Source: Bacillota bacterium (GTDB lineage Bacteria > Bacillota > Clostridia > Lachnospirales > Lachnospiraceae). Taken from it: a DNA stretch of 64,000 bases. The DNA is taken from the NCBI GenBank assembly GCA_023442465.1, contig JAEZZQ010000044.1, positions 26,324-90,323 on the forward strand, in the 5' to 3' direction. Each line of letters opens with the position of its first letter. The stretch's first letter is position 1. Positions 1 through 8,597 of this stretch are shown one piece after another. A program made the translations under genes and the position numbers. A model generated the notes under the pieces. That model saw only the letters and a program-made list of their open reading frames with translations. It did not search any database and was not told where the DNA came from.

Positions 1-39
1 TGCTACACAAAGTAATGCACTAATCAGTTTCTTTTTCAT
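1..39 (-). CDS. N-terminus of a secreted or lipoprotein gene (partial)
   Basis: The first 13 codons of a leftward gene run off the window edge: start ATG at 39 and residues MKKKLISALLCVA. A positively charged start followed by a hydrophobic run is the beginning of a signal peptide. A GGAGAGG ribosome-binding site lies about 9 bases upstream. By analogy with the neighbouring importer it could be a substrate-binding lipoprotein, but the lipobox is outside the window, so no function is assigned. Confidence 0.6.
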   Translation of the reverse strand, partial: MKKKLISALLCVA

Positions 40-78
40 AATGAATACCTCTCCTTTTAATTGTGAATAAGTTTCTTG

Positions 79-108
79 GTACCGTTTTCGGTATCGTTAT
101 CGGTAACG
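79..108. promoter_or_regulatory. CGGTA(A/T)CG repeats, probable operator upstream of the partial gene
   Basis: Two direct repeats TCGGTATCG (88-96) and TCGGTAACG (100-108) follow a GGTACCG half. CGTTA-TCGG-TAACG (95-108) is an inverted repeat. The site lies 56-70 bases upstream of the leftward start at 39, where a LacI-type repressor would be expected to act. The binding protein is inferred only. Confidence 0.4.
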
Positions 109-241
109 TTTCCGAACATGTATAAAGCATAGCATTCTGATGAACAATTTGCAACAGTTTTTTCGTAATTTTTCGTATTTTTGTCACAAATAGCTTAAAC
201 AGAATGCTTGTTTTTGTATATATTGAATAATTATCTGCCTT

Positions 242-1690
242 TTACATATTATTTGCCGCCTGCATGTTCTTTCGATACTCGGTGGGCGATACTCCGCATA
301 CGTTTCGAAAAATTTTCATAAAGTGTTTTTCGTTCTCGTAGCCTACCCTTTTACTGATTTCCACCACGCGCATTTCTGTCTGGGCAAGAAGCTTCTTCGC
401 CTCTTCTATGCGGAATTCCTTCAGATAATTCACGAAGTTCCTGCCTGTATATTGCTTGAACACATAGGAAAACAGCGAATAATTCATGGATACGTGATTG
501 GAAACCACCGCCATGTTCAAGTCCTTGTCGAAATTCTCCTGAATAAAACCGATAGCCTCCTGCATTTTCTGCTTGTTTTTATAATCGTCGAATTCCTCGT
601 CCAGCCGGTCATGAAATTCCATCAGCCAGCCGGTAAATTCCTCCGTAAAGGAATCAATATCGGGGAAGCTGTAAATATCCTTGAATCGTTCGGCTTCCTG
701 GGCTACCTGCTGCATCACGTTCTGGTAAATTCCCACTACCAAATCGATCAGCGACAAAATGTCTTCCTCGAAGGTGACCGCGGAATATTTCTTCCGCTTC
801 GTATCCTTAACGATCTGTCTTATGCTTGTCAAGGATTCTTCGATCCTGCTTGTCCCGATTTGCTGGGCTATTTGGCGCATCTTCTCCGTATTGGGCTTAT
901 CGGTATCCGTGCGTATCTCTTCGAAGCTCACCTCGTAGCGTCCGGTACAGAAGGCTTCCTTTCTTGCCGCCTTTGCTTCCTTGTAAGCGGCCTTTAAATA
1001 TTCCACGCCTTGATATCTTTTGCTGATTCCTGTATGGCATCCGGACAGCTCTTCCTTAAGGAATCTGTCCTTCTCCGTTCCCATAATTATGTAAACCGAA
1101 CTCTTTTCTATGTCCCGCCAGTACATAAATTCCTCACCTGAGACTTCCGCGCCCTCCTGCCTCTGGGTACAGAGGATATAATAGTCCTTGCTTACGGGCA
1201 TACCGTCAAACCACTCCGCAACTATCTGCATCTCCTTACGGGTCACATCTGACGTCATTACATATTTCAATTGGTTTTTTCCGATGCTTTTTAACTCTGC
1301 CTCCTGTGCCTCCCTTTGAATAAGCTCTCTCTGGAAGGTCTCAAGGATCGTTTTTACCTTATCCCGCTCCACAGGCTTCAAAATATATTCCCGTACTCCT
1401 CCCCGCAGCATCTCCACCGCATAAGAGAAGTCGTCGTAACCGCTGACCGCCACGATGAGAGGCTTATGAGGAAGCTCCTGAATAGCCGAAACCAACTCTA
1501 TCCCGTCCATTTTGGGCATACGGATATCAGTGAACATTACGTCTATTTTCTGGCTTTTCAATATCTCATAGGCGCTCTGTCCGTTGTTGCACTCTAAAAT
1601 GGCAGCCACCGGAACGCCGGAGCGCTGTATCATCGTTTTAATGCCTTGCCGTATCATTTTTTCATCTTCTACAATGAGTACTGTATTCAT
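242..1690 (-). CDS. YesN-type response regulator (receiver + AraC HTH)
   Basis: This 482-aa cytoplasmic regulator starts with a CheY-like receiver: acidic cluster E8-D9-E10, phospho-acceptor D55 in FTDIRMPKMDG, and a conserved Lys in LKPV. A long linker of about 250 residues follows, then a C-terminal AraC/XylS double helix-turn-helix (about 385-480, ending VGYENEKHFMKIFRNVCGVSPTEYR). The start overlaps the stop of the upstream kinase gene (TAATG), so the two are translationally coupled and form a cognate pair. Such YesM/YesN pairs typically sense extracellular saccharides and activate the adjacent ABC importer. It is the last gene of a leftward cluster beginning with the sugar transporter, and that importer is the likely target. 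Confidence 0.93.
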   Translation of the reverse strand: MNTVLIVEDEKMIRQGIKTMIQRSGVPVAAILECNNGQSAYEILKSQKIDVMFTDIRMPKMDGIELVSAIQELPHKPLIVAVSGYDDFSYAVEMLRGGVREYILKPVERDKVKTILETFQRELIQREAQEAELKSIGKNQLKYVMTSDVTRKEMQIVAEWFDGMPVSKDYYILCTQRQEGAEVSGEEFMYWRDIEKSSVYIIMGTEKDRFLKEELSGCHTGISKRYQGVEYLKAAYKEAKAARKEAFCTGRYEVSFEEIRTDTDKPNTEKMRQIAQQIGTSRIEESLTSIRQIVKDTKRKKYSAVTFEEDILSLIDLVVGIYQNVMQQVAQEAERFKDIYSFPDIDSFTEEFTGWLMEFHDRLDEEFDDYKNKQKMQEAIGFIQENFDKDLNMAVVSNHVSMNYSLFSYVFKQYTGRNFVNYLKEFRIEEAKKLLAQTEMRVVEISKRVGYENEKHFMKIFRNVCGVSPTEYRKNMQAANNM

Positions 1691-3489
1691 TATGCTCCTT
1701 CTTTTCTCCGTAAAGGTATCCTTACCATAATCTTCGTGTAACAGCCCAGCTTAGAGGCTATCTCGATTCCATAGCGCTCTCCGAAACTCATCTTTATTCT
1801 ATCCTGTACGTTCTTTAAACCGATTCCGTTACCGGAGCCGCCGCCGGCTTCGATCTCTCCCGAAATCTTTTTATAAAGCTCGCTTACTTCCTTCTCGCTC
1901 ATTCCTTTTCCGGCGTCTGTAATCTCTATGATACAATCATCGCCGTCCACAAAGCCTTTCATGTATATGCTGGTATCCTCCGCCATTTCTTCTATACCAT
2001 GATAGATAGCGTTTTCCACAATGGGCTGTAAGGACATCTTGGGAATCTCCTGCTTATAAATGATATCGTTCATATTCAGGGACAGATAGATTTCATAGTC
2101 GAAGCGGAGGTTTATCAGCGCAAGATAGTTCTTGATATAGTCGATTTCCTCCTCCACCGTCACGTTGCCGGATACCCAGCGCATACTATAGCGCAGCAGC
2201 TTTCCAAGGGAAGTCACTGCATCCGATATTTCATATTTTTCATCAATTTCCGCCATCATCTTAATGGATTCCAGCACGTTGTATATGAAATGCGTATTGA
2301 TCTGATTCTGGAGCGCTTTAATCTCCGAATTTTTCACCAAACGCTCCCGGTTGATATTCTCCTCCATAAGCTGCCTGATGCGCAGAAGCATCTTGTTGAT
2401 CTGGGTGCCAAGCTCTCCCATTTCATCGGTACCGCAGCCCTCGATCACAACACCCAGGTCACCCTTTTGCACCTCCCTGATAGAAAAGAGTATGCTGTAG
2501 AACTGGCTCAAAAGGCTCTTTACTACGAAGTTGATAAGGACAATCAGACACATGAGAATTCCGAGCATAATGAGGATAAAAAATGCCCTCATATTGTGGA
2601 TTCTTCCGATTTCCGACGCGATACTGTCCACATAAATCAGGCTGCCCGCCAGCTCCTTTACGGGAAGATATCCCACCACGAAGGGCTCTCCGCCTATTTC
2701 TATATAATAGGTATTGCTTTCTTCCTCTCCCCCGGAAACTGTATTCTTCATAATATATTCTATGTAATTGTCCTGATTTTCCTTTTCCGCACCGTAATGT
2801 CGTTCTCCGCTATCGTCGGCAAAGCAGCTCCACCGCCCCGGACGATTCTCATACAGCTCGGGAAACATGGTGTCCATGGACATGGCTACCTCCAGCACGC
2901 CCAGATCGCCGTTTTCAAAATCCTCGATAGGCGTTACAAGAGACATTATTTTTTTATTCTGGTCCATCACATAGGAGTCGAAAATCATATCCGTATAATC
3001 ATATTTCCAGCCATAAATATCCGTATCTTCGGCCCAGTCCAGCCGCTCCATTCTCTCTCTTTTATAGAGGATGGGCATCATTTCCTGAAGAGAGTTGCTG
3101 TCCGCATAAACCCGAATCTGATAAAGGTAGGGATTGCTGTTTACCATTCTCTCCAAAGAGGCGATATTGACATTATAAAATTCCCGCAGCTCCTCTGTGC
3201 TCATTGGCTGTCCTTTTTTAATGTTGCCCAGACAATCCGTCAAAAAGGCGTCGCTTAAGAAAAACTGGGTGGACATATTGATGGAATCCACGTTTTTCAG
3301 TATCCGGGTATAGCTGCTTTCCATACTGTACTCCATACTGCTGCGCTTTTCCCTGACTGCACTTTCCTCCATGCTGTAAAAAAGATACATGGAAAAAAAG
3401 ACGATGGGCACGATAACGAAAGCAATGATGATAACCGTAAACTTTATATTTAATTTTAAACCCTGCCATTTTTCTCTTATCTGCTTCAT
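1690..3489 (-). CDS. YesM-type sensor histidine kinase
   Basis: A 599-aa membrane kinase. TM1 lies around residues 15-37, an extracellular sensor region (about 40-295) follows, then TM2 (about 300-325), a HAMP-like segment, and a His_kinase domain with the phospho-acceptor in QINTHFIYN (most relatives have NPHF; here Thr replaces Pro). The C-terminal ATPase has N-box VENAIYHG, the GKGMS motif and GNGIGLKNVQDR. It transfers phosphate to the response regulator encoded immediately downstream, with overlapping stop and start codons. The preceding binding-protein gene ends 28 bases upstream, so importer and sensor are probably co-transcribed. The ligand cannot be read from the sequence; a sugar or a sugar-loaded binding protein is the usual signal. 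Confidence 0.93.
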   Translation of the reverse strand: MKQIREKWQGLKLNIKFTVIIIAFVIVPIVFFSMYLFYSMEESAVREKRSSMEYSMESSYTRILKNVDSINMSTQFFLSDAFLTDCLGNIKKGQPMSTEELREFYNVNIASLERMVNSNPYLYQIRVYADSNSLQEMMPILYKRERMERLDWAEDTDIYGWKYDYTDMIFDSYVMDQNKKIMSLVTPIEDFENGDLGVLEVAMSMDTMFPELYENRPGRWSCFADDSGERHYGAEKENQDNYIEYIMKNTVSGGEEESNTYYIEIGGEPFVVGYLPVKELAGSLIYVDSIASEIGRIHNMRAFFILIMLGILMCLIVLINFVVKSLLSQFYSILFSIREVQKGDLGVVIEGCGTDEMGELGTQINKMLLRIRQLMEENINRERLVKNSEIKALQNQINTHFIYNVLESIKMMAEIDEKYEISDAVTSLGKLLRYSMRWVSGNVTVEEEIDYIKNYLALINLRFDYEIYLSLNMNDIIYKQEIPKMSLQPIVENAIYHGIEEMAEDTSIYMKGFVDGDDCIIEITDAGKGMSEKEVSELYKKISGEIEAGGGSGNGIGLKNVQDRIKMSFGERYGIEIASKLGCYTKIMVRIPLRRKEGA

Positions 3490-3516
3490 CTTTTTCCATT
3501 TTCTATCTTATTGCCG

Positions 3517-5166
3517 TTAATGAATTCCAAGCTTCTCCTTAGCTTCGATCATCCGCTTCGTCTTTTCCTCCATGACGGCGTCAAATCCAAGCTCTTGCCT
3601 CTTTTGCACAAACTCCTCCAAGATGTTGTCGAATTCCTCATCGGAGGAAGAAAGCAGCAGTTTCGGCAAAAAGCGGCCCCAAAGATCTTGTATCTTCATG
3701 TCCGCATAGCCCACCTTAGAGTCTGTCTCCAAGTCTATCGTATACTGCTCCAGATAACAGGTGTACGGGTAAGTCCACTCTTCCATCTGTCCGAGAGGCT
3801 CCGAAAGCGGCGGCTTCCACTGAAGCTGCATCACATTGTTCTGGAACATCCAGTAGGCGTCGTCTCCGCCGTACAGTCTGTCGTATTCCTTCCTATCCGT
3901 GTTGAGGAGATTCCTTACCTCCTCTCTTAGGACGGGTTCACCATCCACCTCGTCATAGGTTACCCCTTCTACACCCAGGTACGTCGCTTTCTGGCCTTCC
4001 TCACTGATAAAGTAGCTAAAAAGTTCAATCGCCCGGTCCGGATATTCACAGTTCTTGGAAATGAAGGTCACCGTCCAGCCGGTGATTCCCGGACCGGGAA
4101 GCATATAATCGTCTCCCGCAGAATTCTTCGGACCGTCCACCGCGATATAGATGCTCTCAGGATTATTTTTATAAAGTACCTTCTGCTGGGCATCCAGGTC
4201 TGTCCGCTGGTAAATCATGCAGAAATACCTCCCTTGCTTTATCTTCTCTTCCATCTGGGTTCTCTGGTCGATGAAGATATCCTCCTTCAGATACCCCTCT
4301 TCTCCAAGCTGTCTGAATGCTTTCATCCATCTGATGTATTCCGCATCCGTAAATCTGTCATAATATTTTCCGTCCTGCTCATAGGGAACCGCAAGGAAAT
4401 TCTGTAAAAACTGGTCGAAAGAATCGCAGCCCTTGGAGGTAAACGCATGGGCACCGATAGGAATTAACGGCTGCCCGTCTACCGCAGGAAACATCTCTGC
4501 CGCCTTTCGCACCGCCTCCATAAAACCCTCCGGCGTGGTCATGTCAGGACTTCCGATGGCCTCGTATATATCCTTGCGCACCAAAAAAGTCTGGTTGGAG
4601 CCGATATTGCCGTAGGTCCTGTAATCTTCCTCCAGATAGCTGGAATTGGGATAGCAGTAGATATTACCGTCCTCCCTCGTATACCAGTCGCACACCTTAT
4701 CGTTCGTCACTTGCCAGAAATATGGATCATACTCATCCGCCAGCTCATTCAGGGCGTATACCATATCCTGGTTGATCATCTCGTCAATCTGAGGTTCCCA
4801 CCAGCCAAGCGTAATGATATCCGGCAGCGTATCAGAGGAAATAAGCGCATTGAGCTTCTCCGATTCGTTCCCCTTGGGCGTGATGAATTCGATGTTTACT
4901 CCGGTATCCTCCGTAATCTTCTTCGAAACGGCGTTGCCGCCCCACGGGGTGGTGAACCATGAAAAATTGATGTACCAATCCAAGGTAATGATTTCTTCGC
5001 CTTCTTTTTCCGACACTTCTGTCATATTTAAAGAAGAGCTTTTTCCCACCTTTTCTCCTCCGGCCTCCGCCGCACCGCATCCCCATAGTCCCAACGCCAA
5101 AATCAGGACTGCTGCCAAAATTCCTATCCATTTTTTATCAGATTTCTTTGTCATATCTTTTGTCAT
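3517..5166 (-). CDS. Extracellular solute-binding lipoprotein (family 1-like)
   Basis: About 549 aa with a lipoprotein signal peptide: KKSDKKW, a hydrophobic stretch, then lipobox LGLWGC, so the protein should be anchored to the outer face of the membrane. The body has the type I sugar-binding-protein layout (VNIEFITPKGNESEKLNALISS, ISEEGQKATYLG near the C-terminus), as in LipO/YtcQ-like proteins that feed CUT1 importers. I chose the ATG at 5166 because GGAG lies 7-8 bases upstream; an in-frame GTG at 5178 is the alternative. It lies between the permease genes and the YesM kinase. It is the second binding protein of the cluster, so it may deliver a different oligosaccharide or present ligand to the kinase. 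Confidence 0.85.
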   Translation of the reverse strand: MTKDMTKKSDKKWIGILAAVLILALGLWGCGAAEAGGEKVGKSSSLNMTEVSEKEGEEIITLDWYINFSWFTTPWGGNAVSKKITEDTGVNIEFITPKGNESEKLNALISSDTLPDIITLGWWEPQIDEMINQDMVYALNELADEYDPYFWQVTNDKVCDWYTREDGNIYCYPNSSYLEEDYRTYGNIGSNQTFLVRKDIYEAIGSPDMTTPEGFMEAVRKAAEMFPAVDGQPLIPIGAHAFTSKGCDSFDQFLQNFLAVPYEQDGKYYDRFTDAEYIRWMKAFRQLGEEGYLKEDIFIDQRTQMEEKIKQGRYFCMIYQRTDLDAQQKVLYKNNPESIYIAVDGPKNSAGDDYMLPGPGITGWTVTFISKNCEYPDRAIELFSYFISEEGQKATYLGVEGVTYDEVDGEPVLREEVRNLLNTDRKEYDRLYGGDDAYWMFQNNVMQLQWKPPLSEPLGQMEEWTYPYTCYLEQYTIDLETDSKVGYADMKIQDLWGRFLPKLLLSSSDEEFDNILEEFVQKRQELGFDAVMEEKTKRMIEAKEKLGIH

Positions 5167-5253
5167 ACCGCTCTCCACTTTGCCAAAACAGCCTCCCGTT
5201 TCTTTATGTCCAATATATCAAATTGTCCATAAATAAACAAGGAGGCTAATCTA

Positions 5254-6081
5254 TTATTCTTTTACACTTCCCGACGAAATACTGCTGATAATGTATTTCG
5301 AGCAGAAGCAGAATACAATGATAATCGGAACTACCGAAATTGCAACTGCTACATATGTAGCACCGATATTTTGGGCGATATCCCTCACCGAATTGAGAGA
5401 AGCAATCATAACAGGCAGCGTGAATTTCTTCTGGGAATTCAGTATAACGAGCGGAAGCAGGTAACTGTTCCACGAGCCGATAAAGAGACCGATCGCCATG
5501 GTGGCAATGCCCGGCGACATGATCGGAAGTCCTATTTTATGGAAAATATAGAACTCGCTTGCCCCGTCGATCCTCGGAGCTTCCAGCAGCGACTTGGGCA
5601 TGACCGAAAGCAAATACTGCCTGAGAAAAAACACCGTTGCCGGAGAAGCGATGGACGGAACGATAAGAGGAATAAAGCTGTCTATCAGTCCGAGCTTCGT
5701 AGACAAATCGTAAAAGCCTAAAAGTCCAAGCTGTGCCGGAATCATCATGGAAACAATGATAATGGTAAAAATCACTTTTCTTCCCTTAAACCGGTAGAAG
5801 GCAAAGCCGAATGCGGTAAGTGATGAAAAGTAAGCTGCTAGCGCCGTGCTGAGTACCGAGATAAAGATACTGTTGGCAAAGCCCCTGGGAATATTCAGAT
5901 TCGCTTTGACCACTTCCCAGTTTTTTATCAGATAATCACCGGGAATCAGGGTAAAGCTCTTCATGATATCCGTGCCCTCTCTCGTAGAGTTTACTAACAT
6001 CATGATAAAGGGCAGAAGGCATATCGTCGAAAGCAGAAGGAGCAGCAGGTAAATAATCGTTTGATTTACTTTCTTTGTCAT
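5254..6081 (-). CDS. Carbohydrate ABC permease, MalG/LplC type
   Basis: A 275-aa integral membrane protein with six predicted helices and the EAA loop (EAPRIDGASEFYIFHKIGLPIMSPGI), which contacts the ATPase. The N-terminal helix (TIIYLLLLLLSTICLLPF) and overall length match CUT1 subfamily permeases. Its start directly abuts the stop of the upstream permease gene, so the two are co-translated partners of one importer. No ATPase gene is in the cluster. CUT1 systems of this sort commonly use a shared MsmK-type ATPase encoded elsewhere, which is an inference here. Confidence 0.92.
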   Translation of the reverse strand: MTKKVNQTIIYLLLLLLSTICLLPFIMMLVNSTREGTDIMKSFTLIPGDYLIKNWEVVKANLNIPRGFANSIFISVLSTALAAYFSSLTAFGFAFYRFKGRKVIFTIIIVSMMIPAQLGLLGFYDLSTKLGLIDSFIPLIVPSIASPATVFFLRQYLLSVMPKSLLEAPRIDGASEFYIFHKIGLPIMSPGIATMAIGLFIGSWNSYLLPLVILNSQKKFTLPVMIASLNSVRDIAQNIGATYVAVAISVVPIIIVFCFCSKYIISSISSGSVKE

Positions 6082-7035
6082 TTAGTCCTCCTCCTTCCTT
6101 TTTTTCGAGTACATCATCAAATATACCATGATGGAGCATATACAAATGATGAAGAAAAGAATAAACGCTATAGCGCCCGCATATCCTATCTGTCTGTTCT
6201 TAAACGCCATCGTATACAAGTGCATAACTGCCGTATTTACCGCACGCACCTGCTTCTGCTGGCCTAATGTCATCAGATAAGGAATATCAAATAGCTGCAG
6301 ACCTCCGATCAAAGAAGTAATCGCTACGTAAAGCATGATCGGTTTTAAAAGAGGAATGGTAATCTTCCCGAAGACCTTCCATCTCCCTGCGCCGTCGATA
6401 GCCGCGGCCTCGTAATAATCCCTGTTAATTCCCTGAACACCCGCCATAAGCATGATAAAGGAATTGCCAAACCACATCCACGCGCCGATGACTCCCACCG
6501 CAGTGCGCAGCAAAGGAGGGGTTCCCATCCAGTCTACGCTTTCACTTATGAGTCCAAGCCCTTTAAGAATTTGGTTGAAAGAACCGAATTTCCAGTCTAG
6601 CATCGTTTTGAACAGATAAGCCACGGAGGTGGCTGCAATCAGATTCGGAAGATAAAACAAAGCCCTGAAAATACTAAGGCCCCTCGTTCGGTACTTCATG
6701 TCACTAAATACTATCGTCAGCAGGAACGCTATACCAAGCTGTAAAATAATATTGATGCCCCATATTCTTACCGTATTTCCAAACGCTTCCCATAGTAATT
6801 TGTCCTTAAATACCCTTATGTAGTTGGTGAGTCCTACCCATGTAGGAACATTGAAGCCGCTGTAATCTGTAAAGCTCAAATACAGAGTACGGGCTACAGG
6901 GTAGATATTAAATGTAAGAAACACCAAAACAAAGGGAGCAATAAATGCATACCCCATGTTATCCCGATTGTGAAGCCCTTTTGTTTTCTTCGTTTTATCC
7001 GCTGCCTTCACCTTTCCACCCGCTTTCTTTTCCAT
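6082..7035 (-). CDS. Carbohydrate ABC permease, MalF/UgpA/LplB type
   Basis: A 317-aa membrane protein with a basic N-terminus (KKAGGKVKAADKTKKTK) followed by six helices. The EAA motif is EAAAIDGAGRWKVFGKITIPLL. It is the first permease after the binding-protein gene (72-base gap) and has zero spacing to the second permease, which is the standard CUT1 order. Together they should form the heterodimeric channel for an oligosaccharide. The substrate is unknown; the upstream GH30 enzyme suggests a beta-glucoside or a fragment of one. Confidence 0.92.
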   Translation of the reverse strand: MEKKAGGKVKAADKTKKTKGLHNRDNMGYAFIAPFVLVFLTFNIYPVARTLYLSFTDYSGFNVPTWVGLTNYIRVFKDKLLWEAFGNTVRIWGINIILQLGIAFLLTIVFSDMKYRTRGLSIFRALFYLPNLIAATSVAYLFKTMLDWKFGSFNQILKGLGLISESVDWMGTPPLLRTAVGVIGAWMWFGNSFIMLMAGVQGINRDYYEAAAIDGAGRWKVFGKITIPLLKPIMLYVAITSLIGGLQLFDIPYLMTLGQQKQVRAVNTAVMHLYTMAFKNRQIGYAGAIAFILFFIICICSIMVYLMMYSKKRKEED

Positions 7036-7107
7036 CTGTTTTTATCATTCAATCGGGAATCACGGTGTGACCCGTGATTCCCGAGCAGTAGCTTTTAACT
7101 TTTTTCC

Positions 7108-8493
7108 TTATCTTACTACCGTAATTTCAGGGAAGGTAGCCTCTACCTGCATGTAGAAATCTTCAATCGCCTCTTCCTTCGTCATCTCACCTTTTTGTAC
7201 CGCTTCGATGGATGCTCCCCAGAAACCGCCGATAGTATCATCATATTTCGTCTTTACAGAATAATCGATATTTTTAGCTTCCCCCATGTAGAACTCATAT
7301 GTCTTCTGATTACCGAAGGATTCGTTGGTATAATCCTTGTTCGTTTCCAGAACCGCTGTGTTGGATACAACGTCGCCGTTGGACTTCTCAAGCCACCACT
7401 GTGCAGTTTCGTCATTCAACGTACAATATTTTACGAAATCCCAAGCCGCATCCTTTTTCTCGCTGTATGCGTTGATTCCTAAGAAGGTACCGCCGCCGAA
7501 ATAAGAAGAAGGTCCTTTACAGATTCCGAAGTTACCCTTGTTGTCCGCTGCGTTATCGCGAACGATCAGTGCGCCCCAAGAAGGCAGGGAGTAGGAAAAT
7601 ACCTGTGTCATATCAGCTCCCTCTAACTCTTCCAGATCGCTCCAGCCGGCATTTAACGGAAGTTCACCTGCCATGGAAGCATACCATGCAGCAGACCATT
7701 CGGGAGCAAAGGCTACCAGCTCATCCTGATATAAAGCAACCGCTGTATCCATGTAAGCTTTCGCTGTATCGCTTAAGTTCAAGACATCATCCTTAACCCA
7801 AGGTTCCTGCGTATTTACATACCATCTTAAATTACCTGTATCGGAGAAGATTCTATAACCTGCATCCTTTACTTCTTTCGCCGTTGCAAGAATGGTATCG
7901 AAATCCTTGAATTTCTCTGAAATAAATGCAGGATCGTCATTGCCATAAATTTCTTTTGCAAGGTCACGGCGATAAATGATACTTCCCGGGGTTACCTGAT
8001 AGCTGAGCGCTCTCTGGATTCCCTGTGCATCCTTACCCGCTTCGTATACGTAATCTACGATAGTGTCCTTATAGTCATCTACGTTATATTGTGACAAGTC
8101 ATCAAAAAATCCTGCTTCGAAGAAGTTAGGAAGCATCTGGGGCTCTCCTACGATTACATCCGCCTCGCTGGATTTCGCACCGAGCGCAGAAGTAAGCTTT
8201 GTAGGATAATCCGCCGGAGCGATTACGACTACCTCTACTTCATTTCCCGTTTCTTCCGTATAACGTGCCGCGAACTGCTCTAAATCCGCTGCCAGCGTCC
8301 ATACTACGATTTTATCGCCGCTTCCCGCAGCCGCAGCAGTGTCAGTGTCTTTGGCCTCTGTCGTTTCTTCTGCACTGTCCGTCGTCTCCGTATCGGATGT
8401 CCCACTTGTTGTGCTGGCACTTCCTCCGCATGCTGCGAGAGATAATGTCATCATTCCGGCAAGCATTAATGCCGTCAGTCTTTTAAACTTCAT
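7108..8493 (-). CDS. Sugar ABC transporter substrate-binding lipoprotein
   Basis: About 461 aa with a clear lipobox (MTLSLAACGG) followed by a Ser/Thr/Glu-rich tether and a family 1 solute-binding fold (DKIVVWTLAADLEQFAARYTEETGNEVEVV; SSEADVIVGEP). I chose ATG 8493 because AGGAGG lies 8 bases upstream; the longer frame to 8535 lacks a ribosome site. It is the first gene of the importer transcript, directly behind a promoter and a perfect CG-centred operator. The permeases follow at 7035 and 6081. It should capture the substrate outside the cell for the CUT1 channel. Confidence 0.92.
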   Translation of the reverse strand: MKFKRLTALMLAGMMTLSLAACGGSASTTSGTSDTETTDSAEETTEAKDTDTAAAAGSGDKIVVWTLAADLEQFAARYTEETGNEVEVVVIAPADYPTKLTSALGAKSSEADVIVGEPQMLPNFFEAGFFDDLSQYNVDDYKDTIVDYVYEAGKDAQGIQRALSYQVTPGSIIYRRDLAKEIYGNDDPAFISEKFKDFDTILATAKEVKDAGYRIFSDTGNLRWYVNTQEPWVKDDVLNLSDTAKAYMDTAVALYQDELVAFAPEWSAAWYASMAGELPLNAGWSDLEELEGADMTQVFSYSLPSWGALIVRDNAADNKGNFGICKGPSSYFGGGTFLGINAYSEKKDAAWDFVKYCTLNDETAQWWLEKSNGDVVSNTAVLETNKDYTNESFGNQKTYEFYMGEAKNIDYSVKTKYDDTIGGFWGASIEAVQKGEMTKEEAIEDFYMQVEATFPEITVVR

Positions 8494-8530
8494 TTCATAT
8501 CCTCCTTTTTCATACCTATTAGTAGATAAT

Positions 8531-8561
8531 TTCATTATATAAGCTTATAAAAACGTTTTTA
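8531..8561 (-). promoter_or_regulatory. Promoter and palindromic operator of the sugar importer
   Basis: On the minus strand a TATAAT box (about 8538-8533) lies 40 bases before the start codon. TAAAAACGTTTTTA (8548-8561), a perfect 14-bp palindrome, covers the -35 region. The CG-centred shape is that of LacI/GalR-family or CcpA-like operators. Repression by occlusion of the promoter is inferred. Confidence 0.6.
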
Positions 8562-8597
8562 ATGTCTCGTTTTTTAAAAAGGTGTCTTTTTTTTAGA

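Noticed and set aside
323..997. Long plus-strand frames opposite the regulator, binding-protein and phosphorylase genes
   Set aside because: They lack ribosome sites and known domains and lie wholly opposite well-supported genes.
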